Shown: piece by piece, positions 58,879 to 64,000 of the stretch
Layout of the letters: each line of letters begins with the position of its first letter
Numbering within the stretch: position 1 is the first letter of the stretch
From: Phaeobacter sp. G2
GTDB taxonomy: Bacteria > Pseudomonadota > Alphaproteobacteria > Rhodobacterales > Rhodobacteraceae
Length of the DNA: 64,000 nt
Reading direction: 5' to 3'
NCBI GenBank assembly: GCA_025163595.1
Contig: CP104106.1
Location: 41,596-105,595 of the forward strand
The notes under the pieces: model-generated
Seen by the model: the letters and a program-made list of their open reading frames with translations, nothing else
Databases searched by the model: none
What the model was told of the DNA's origin: nothing
Program-made: the position numbers and the translations under genes

Positions 58879-60799
58879 TCCGCTCGCCCTCTACACCTCG
58901 GTCATGGGGCGGCTCTGGGAGGATGAGCGCATCCGGGGCCAGGCCGCGGCGCGGATCGACGCGCGGTTGGCGGGGCGTCGGCAGGGGCGGAGTTTCGCGC
59001 GCGTTGGAACCATGTCGGCGCGCAACGCGCTGAAAGTAGCCTCGGGTCAGAGCCGAGCGGCGGTGTTCAAACGGATCCGGGCAGGGGGCTGCAAGACGCG
59101 TGCTTCGCTTGGGGCGCAGATCTCCTACATCAATGACAAGGCGGTCTACACCTATTCGACGATGACCAACGCGCTGACCGATGCGGCGGTGCTGTCTGAG
59201 GAACAGAAAGAGGACATCGTCGAGGACTGGGCCGGGACCTGGCGCGGCTCGACCAAGCTCGGGTTCACCTCGCACATGCTGCTGTCCTTCCCGACCGACG
59301 TGACGGTCGATCAGGTTCGCGACATCGCGATAGACTGGACCGAGCATTTCTTCGAGAGCGGCGAATACGGCGACCAATGGGACTATGTCCTCGCGGTTCA
59401 TGACGACCGGGCGCACAAGCACGCGCATATCATCCTGAACAATCGCGGCGTCGAGAAGGGCACCTGGTTTTCGTGTTGGGCCGAGGGCGTGATGTCGCCG
59501 CAGCTCATGCGCGAGAAGCAGGCTGAAATTGCGGAACGCTATGGCGTGATGCTTGATGCCACCACGCGGCTCGAGCGCGGCATTTTCGAGAAGCCCGCCG
59601 GGATCGAGGAGATCTACCGCGCCAAGGAAGAGGCTCGCCTGCCGCGCGAGATCGTCATGACGGCCCAGGAAACTGCCATCGCGCAGGCGCAGGTGGTGGG
59701 CTTCGCCAAGGACTACAAGAACCTCGCGGATCTGCTGGACCGGATGGACCAGCGCCACATGGCGCGCGCCGTGCGCGGCATGGCGGACGGACTGGGCTCG
59801 GGCACGCCGTGGAACTTCACCGAAGGAGAGATAGACATGAAGGACATCAAGACCGTCGGTGATGCGATCGACTATTCCGAGCGCACGATCGAGGCGCTGA
59901 GGCTCAAGGCCGAGGAACTGGACCCGGCCGAGCGCGCCGCGTTCGAGGCCAAGGCCGCGCCGATCATCGCGGACCTCTCGCAGATGGTGCCGGACCCGGA
60001 GTTGCGCGTGCGCTTCGGCAAGCAGCTCGAAGAACCCTATCCGCCGGGGGCGGGCAGTGAGGTTCTGATCGCCGCGCTGCAGTCGGGCAATGACGAAGGG
60101 CTGCGTGACGTGCTCGAGCGGGCCGAGGAGGTCGGGATGGATAGCGAGGAACTGGTGGCGCGGATCAGTGCCGGCGGCACGCGGAACTACGGCATGGCAC
60201 AGGACTGGGTCGAGCGGGACATGAACGCGGTGCTGGCCAAGGACGGTCTGAGCGTGGAGACCGCGAGTGACGACCAACTCGACGCCGCGCTCGAGAAGGT
60301 CGACGGCGTGATGGACGCGCTGATGGAACGCGCCAAGGAACTGGGTGTCGAGATTGGTCGGACCCTCGCGGACGAGGAAGAGGCGACGCTGCCGCTCATC
60401 GACGAGGACGACCGGACGCCCAATCCCTACCTGCAGGACCTCGCCCACATGTTGCGCGACGGCAAGCTCAGCGAGGAACAGGAAGAGACGGTCGAGCGGA
60501 CCCTGCAATCCGAGCTCTTCAAGGAGTTGGGCGAAGAAGGCTTGGCCGAGCTTCGCCGCGGCAACTACGAGGTGCTGGACGCGGCGCTGCCGAGCAAGCT
60601 CGATCAGATCACCGTCACGCAGGAGTTCCTTGAGATGACGTTTGAGGAAACCGGCGATCAGGTCTTCACCGACCGCGCTGCCGGGTTGCAGCAGGATAAG
60701 GCGACCGAGGTGGCGCGATTGCGCGGCCAGCAGGAGGTGCAGGAGTTGGGGCGTGATCTCGGTCGGGACCGCGGTCTCGATGACGAGATGGAATTCTAA
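58871..60799 (+). CDS. virD2: VirD2-type relaxase
   Basis: 642 residues. It nicks oriT and pilots the strand. The N-terminal HUH domain has QISYINDKAVYTYST (Tyr 86 region), FTSHMLLSFPTDV and the metal-binding VHDDRAHKHAHIILNNRG (His 177, 182, 184, 186). The long C-terminal part is acidic and helical with coiled-coil character, and ends in a charged tail, as expected for a secretion signal. Translation is coupled to the MobC-like gene upstream. Confidence 0.9.
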   Translation: MADPLALYTSVMGRLWEDERIRGQAAARIDARLAGRRQGRSFARVGTMSARNALKVASGQSRAAVFKRIRAGGCKTRASLGAQISYINDKAVYTYSTMTNALTDAAVLSEEQKEDIVEDWAGTWRGSTKLGFTSHMLLSFPTDVTVDQVRDIAIDWTEHFFESGEYGDQWDYVLAVHDDRAHKHAHIILNNRGVEKGTWFSCWAEGVMSPQLMREKQAEIAERYGVMLDATTRLERGIFEKPAGIEEIYRAKEEARLPREIVMTAQETAIAQAQVVGFAKDYKNLADLLDRMDQRHMARAVRGMADGLGSGTPWNFTEGEIDMKDIKTVGDAIDYSERTIEALRLKAEELDPAERAAFEAKAAPIIADLSQMVPDPELRVRFGKQLEEPYPPGAGSEVLIAALQSGNDEGLRDVLERAEEVGMDSEELVARISAGGTRNYGMAQDWVERDMNAVLAKDGLSVETASDDQLDAALEKVDGVMDALMERAKELGVEIGRTLADEEEATLPLIDEDDRTPNPYLQDLAHMLRDGKLSEEQEETVERTLQSELFKELGEEGLAELRRGNYEVLDAALPSKLDQITVTQEFLEMTFEETGDQVFTDRAAGLQQDKATEVARLRGQQEVQELGRDLGRDRGLDDEMEF

Positions 60800-60815
60800 A
60801 GGGGAGATGACCACC

Positions 60816-62729
60816 ATGACCAAGACACTTCCCCTCTGGGCAGCGCTCCTCTTCGGTGTGATCTGCGGCGCCGTCATCGGCACCATCGTTGCCGCCTTCT
60901 ACCTGACCCTGGCCCTGAAAACGGGGTTTCAGAGTTTCGACATGTTGGCGCTCTGGAAGGCGAGCGCCAGCACCCGCGCGGTACATCCCGAAGCCTTCAA
61001 GGTGGGCTTCGGGGCCGTTGGCTTTGGCGCGATCGGTCTCGGCACCCTGGCGCTGGCTTGGACCTGGAAGAAAGAGCGGGACGATTACGGCTCGGCACAC
61101 TGGCAGACCAAGGCGGAGCTGAAGAAGAACGACATGTTGCAGGCGCCGGGCAAGGGCTTTGTCTGCGGCAAACTCGGCGCGCCGACCTCGAAGGCTGAGT
61201 TCATCTCTTCGACCACGATCCCGCATGTGATGATGGTCGCCCCAACCCGCGCCGGTAAGGGCGTCGGCTTCGTGATCCCGAACCTCCTAAGCTTCGCGGG
61301 TTCGGTCGTGGTGCTCGACGTGAAGGGTGAGAACTTCGAGAAGACAGCGCGGTTGCGGGCGCTGAATGGCGACGAGGTCTATCGCTTCAGCCCGTTTGAT
61401 TGGGCCAATGCCACGCATCGCTACAATCCTCTGGCCCGGATCGCCAAGGCCCCGAGCTTCGCGCAGCGCTTCACCGAGGTCTCGATCCTGGCCGACCTCT
61501 TCCTCGACAAGGACAACAAGCAACTCGACACCTTCTCCGAGGCCGGCAAGTCGATCTTCGTCGCGGCCTGTCTGCTGGCGATCCAGCGCGGAACGCCGAA
61601 CCTTGGCGAGGTGAACAAGATCGTCGCCGGGGGCGAGTACAAGAACGCCCAGTACAAGACCTATGCCGATGAAGCCGAAGAAGACATCCTGCGCGAGCTC
61701 TGGACCAACGCGGCCTCTGCCTCGTCGCGGCTGCTGACCTCAAACATCCAGGCGCTGATGACCGCGGGCCTCAAGCAGTGGGACAACCCGGCAGTGCGCT
61801 CGGCCACGCAAGCCAGCGACTTCGATTTCTCGACTTTTCGGAATCAACCGCAGTCGCTCTATATCGCCGTCTCCGAAGATCACATCGCAACCCTCGCCCC
61901 ACTCCTGCGCCTGATGTTCGCCGATCTCATCGCCTCGATCCGCCTGAATGAACCGGGCCCCGACGAACCCTGGCCGGTCATGATGATGATCGACGAATTC
62001 CAGCAGATGGGTGCAATGCCCTATCTCGAACGCGCTATCCATTCCTTGGCAAGCTATGGCGGCCGCGTCGCGATGATCGCGCAGTCTCTGGCTTCGCTCG
62101 ACCGGATCTACGGGCCCGAGGGCCGCGAAAGCCTCGAGAACGGGGCAGGGCTCAAGCTCTACATCACCCCGCGCGACCAGCGCACGGTGAAGGAAGTCTC
62201 GGCCGCCGTCGGCAGCACCACCCGCGAGGCGGTGACCAAGATGTATGGCCGCAACAAAGGTATCCTCGGCGCGACCTCGACTTCGGCGCGGCTGGAAGAA
62301 CGGCCGCTGCTTTCCGAGACCGAAGCGCGCCTGATGGACCCCGACGAGGTGATCATCCTCGCCTCGCCCCAGCACCCGATCAAGGCGAGCCGGATCAAGT
62401 ATTACGACGATCCCTTCTTCAAGCAGATGCTGGCCCGCCAAGAAGGTAAGCCCTTTCCCTATCCGCCGAGCGTGCAGGGTGTTGGGCCTTGGGGCAGCGA
62501 AGGTGGCGATGAGGCCGGCGCAGACGAGCAGGCGAAACCGGCCGAACGCGCGCCAGTCCGGGATCGCTCGCAGCGCCGCGAAGCGCGCGCGATGAGCGTG
62601 AGGACGATGGAAGCCGGGCGCGGGCAACCAGAGCCGGAGATGCTCGAGCGGGAAGCGGACTTGCCGAAGGAATGGGAGGCGGCGCTCGACCGGCAGGAGG
62701 ACTTCATTGAAGAGCTATTGGGAGGGTGA
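60816..62729 (+). CDS. virD4: VirD4/TraG-type coupling protein
   Basis: 637 residues. It links the relaxosome to a type IV secretion channel. Two N-terminal membrane segments (about 10-33 and 63-83) precede Walker A (VAPTRAGKGVGFVIPNLL, 141-158), VLDVKGENFEKTARL and Walker B (MMMIDEFQQMG). ATG at 60816 has GGGGAG nine bases upstream; the ATG at 60807 is too close to that site. No virB genes are in the window, so channel genes must be elsewhere on the replicon or supplied by a helper. Confidence 0.93.
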   Translation: MTKTLPLWAALLFGVICGAVIGTIVAAFYLTLALKTGFQSFDMLALWKASASTRAVHPEAFKVGFGAVGFGAIGLGTLALAWTWKKERDDYGSAHWQTKAELKKNDMLQAPGKGFVCGKLGAPTSKAEFISSTTIPHVMMVAPTRAGKGVGFVIPNLLSFAGSVVVLDVKGENFEKTARLRALNGDEVYRFSPFDWANATHRYNPLARIAKAPSFAQRFTEVSILADLFLDKDNKQLDTFSEAGKSIFVAACLLAIQRGTPNLGEVNKIVAGGEYKNAQYKTYADEAEEDILRELWTNAASASSRLLTSNIQALMTAGLKQWDNPAVRSATQASDFDFSTFRNQPQSLYIAVSEDHIATLAPLLRLMFADLIASIRLNEPGPDEPWPVMMMIDEFQQMGAMPYLERAIHSLASYGGRVAMIAQSLASLDRIYGPEGRESLENGAGLKLYITPRDQRTVKEVSAAVGSTTREAVTKMYGRNKGILGATSTSARLEERPLLSETEARLMDPDEVIILASPQHPIKASRIKYYDDPFFKQMLARQEGKPFPYPPSVQGVGPWGSEGGDEAGADEQAKPAERAPVRDRSQRREARAMSVRTMEAGRGQPEPEMLEREADLPKEWEAALDRQEDFIEELLGG

Positions 62730-63109
62730 GCGCGGTCTTCGCGCGACTGTCCCTTGTTAATCTTCTGTGTTGTGCGCGGAGGATGACTGTTTGTAGCCTC
62801 TGCCAGTCAGACTGCCATCGTAAAGCATGCGTACTCTTGACGTCTCCACTGCTGCTGTTCGCCAGCGTTTTTCAGCAACCAGAAGGTCTCCCGTGCGGCC
62901 TTTGGCGTAAGGGTACAGAGCCGAAACCCAAATCAATCAGCGTTCAATCAAGCCGGTTGTGTTTTCAGATTGCTCCGCCAGCTTGCCGAGCAACACCTTG
63001 CTAGACTTGTGTTCATATGTGTTTGACAGGCAGTTCGTCCAGATTCTCAATGGGTTGCTTTGCAAGCGACGATACGCGATCTTATTCGAAATAATACAAT
63101 CATAGATTT
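62730..63109. other. Gap between mobilisation genes and next operon
   Basis: 380 bases, more AT-rich toward the right end (TTATTCGAAATAATACAATC near 63080-63099, with TTATTCGAAATAA a 13-base inverted repeat). This part likely holds the promoter of the following operon. A Cys-rich 92-codon frame at 62726-63004 has no family likeness or ribosome site. Confidence 0.4.
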
Positions 63110-63826
63110 ATGGGGGAGTTGTCGGCAGGCATGGGCTTACTTGACGATATAGCGGGCGAAACTGGGAGCGCGACTTCAACTGACCCAGTTTCTGCCGTTG
63201 GGGTTAGATATCGTGACGCCTTGCGGCTTCTCTTCATTCTAGCGGCCGGTTCCGATCCTGCTGACGATCCTGCTGAAGAATGCGTGAAAGTCTTCAGGGC
63301 CGAAAAACGGCTAATGGCTATGGATTTCTTGGTGCGCTATCCAGACTATCTGGCTGACGCGTTACTGGACGTGGTCGAAGCCGAGGGTGATCTCGACCTG
63401 CTTAAGAAGGTCGAAGGCATTTTTGATGCTGATGAACCTTCTGTCAGGCTAGTGCGCATGGTCAGGTGGAAGCGAGGAGCTTACGAGAACATCGCGGATG
63501 CACTTGCCTTGCTAAGCTACTACGGACTCGTCCGATCGATGCAGCTTAAAGGCGAAGATGGCAAGGTGCGTCGCTATGAATACCAGATATCATCGAAGGC
63601 AATGGCTTTCTTGGACCAGTGTGTAGCCGATCATCCGGACTTGGTGTGGTACCGGGACCGGATGACGCTAGTGATGCGGGTAGCTTCCGGTAAAAGCGGT
63701 TCGAAGCTTAAGGACTGGCAATACGAGCATCCCACCTATGGCAAGACACTTCATGGCGATCTCATCCCGAGCATTCGTGTGGAAGTCGAGAAGCGCCTAC
63801 GCGCGATTTCGGAGAATCTGAAATGA
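63110..63826 (+). CDS. Possible middle component of an ABC-three-component-type system
   Basis: 238 residues. ATG at 63110 or 63131. Helical regions RDALRLLFILAAGSDPADDP and LMAMDFLVRYPDYLADALLD are followed by a winged-helix-like part (ADALALLSYYGLVRSMQLKG; YQISSKAMAFLDQCVADHPD). This resembles the small middle components of ABC-3C systems, which link an SMC-like ATPase to an effector. The assignment rests on layout and weak likeness. It overlaps the next gene by four bases. Confidence 0.45.
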   Translation: MGELSAGMGLLDDIAGETGSATSTDPVSAVGVRYRDALRLLFILAAGSDPADDPAEECVKVFRAEKRLMAMDFLVRYPDYLADALLDVVEAEGDLDLLKKVEGIFDADEPSVRLVRMVRWKRGAYENIADALALLSYYGLVRSMQLKGEDGKVRRYEYQISSKAMAFLDQCVADHPDLVWYRDRMTLVMRVASGKSGSKLKDWQYEHPTYGKTLHGDLIPSIRVEVEKRLRAISENLK

Positions 63827-64000
63827 GAAAGTCTGCGCCAATTCAATCCACCGAGAGTGGCTGGCTCCGCGCCATTGCGGAACGTTCAGGCACTGAGGAA
63901 AGCACAGCCAAGTCTGTGCTACAGAAATACAACATCCAGCCGCAGCCTACACCTCCTCGAGCGAAGTCATTGCGGTTCAAAAGCATAAGAGTTGCAGGTG
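63823..64000 (+). CDS. Start of a probable SMC/RecF-like ATPase gene, cut by window end
   Basis: 59 codons are visible from ATG at 63823, overlapping the previous stop (ATGA). After a 45-residue lead (MRKSAPIQSTESGWLRAIAE, then SVLQKYNIQPQPTPPRAKS), the sequence LRFKSIRVAG begins. That is how the first strand of RecF/SMC-type AAA ATPases usually starts, just before a Walker A motif. The motif itself lies beyond the edge. Confidence 0.45.
   Translation, partial: MRKSAPIQSTESGWLRAIAERSGTEESTAKSVLQKYNIQPQPTPPRAKSLRFKSIRVAG

Noticed and set aside
62726..63004. 92-codon Cys-rich frame after virD4
   Set aside because: Starts inside the virD4 stop region without a ribosome site and matches no family pattern.
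1..64000. CRISPR array, tRNA or rRNA genes
   Set aside because: No regularly spaced repeats of CRISPR type and no tRNA or rRNA-like sequence were noticed on reading; the only tandem repeats are the transposon end units.

Overview
The window reads as about 64 kb of a repABC-type plasmid, or a chromid-like replicon, from an alphaproteobacterium, most likely a member of the Rhodobacterales. The evidence is a complete repA-repB-repC operon with a counter-transcribed RNA and parS-like sites, a VirD2-type relaxase with a VirD4 coupling protein, plasmid families common in Rhodobacterales and Rhizobiales (DUF736, DUF1403-ScpB, DUF3768/DUF6878/DUF6915, strawberry-notch helicase, pRiA4b ORF-3), and high-GC coding sequence. 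No rRNA, tRNA or CRISPR array was seen.

Layout. (1) 1-6.5 kb: the end of an alpha/beta hydrolase, an ABC-ATPase remnant, and a compact Tn5053/Tn402-like transposon (tniA-tniB-tniQ) whose right end abuts a 5'-truncated phaC. (2) 6.8-19.0 kb: a tightly packed twelve-gene catabolic operon read leftward: enoyl-CoA hydratase, thiolase, acyl-CoA dehydrogenase, SDR, family III CoA-transferase, LivHMGF transporter, acyl-CoA synthetase, substrate-binding protein and a TetR regulator. (3) 19.0-24.2 kb: a rearranged zone. A 334-bp near-perfect inverted repeat carries the operon promoter and its TetR-type operator twice. The second copy now faces an aldehyde dehydrogenase and a GMC alcohol oxidase/dehydrogenase, behind in-frame debris of hydratase, thiolase and acyl-CoA dehydrogenase genes. 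IS21, IS1182, TetR and WYL-regulator fragments surround it. (4) 24.3-38.3 kb: a conserved plasmid module with a large ParB-like protein, several small DUF proteins each preceded by a hairpin, ParDE toxin-antitoxin, a 1465-residue methyltransferase/strawberry-notch helicase, a Toprim primase-like protein and a DUF2493 protein. (5) 38.6-46.2 kb: DUF736, repABC, a tyrosine recombinase, DUF1403 and ScpB. (6) 46.5-55.7 kb: a defence island with a two-gene short-Argonaute system of SPARDA type (DUF4365/DREN-APAZ plus catalytically dead short pAgo), hipBA followed by an Abi-like gene, and a retron-like unit (PRTase-like/winged-helix protein, structured intergenic RNA candidate, reverse transcriptase). 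(7) 56.3-62.7 kb: a second, almost identical DUF736 copy and the mobilisation genes (MobC-like, VirD2, VirD4). (8) 63.1-64 kb: an operon that starts a possible ABC-three-component-type system and is cut by the window edge.

How it fits together. The catabolic half looks like import of an organic acid, activation to a CoA ester and beta-oxidation-type breakdown under one TetR regulator. The alcohol and aldehyde oxidation genes appear to have been placed under the same operator by rearrangement. The substrate cannot be read from the sequence. The plasmid half combines replication and partitioning, mobilisation and a dense anti-invader island. That island and the rep genes lie between two direct repeats of about 570 bp, so the whole block could be lost or exchanged by homologous recombination.
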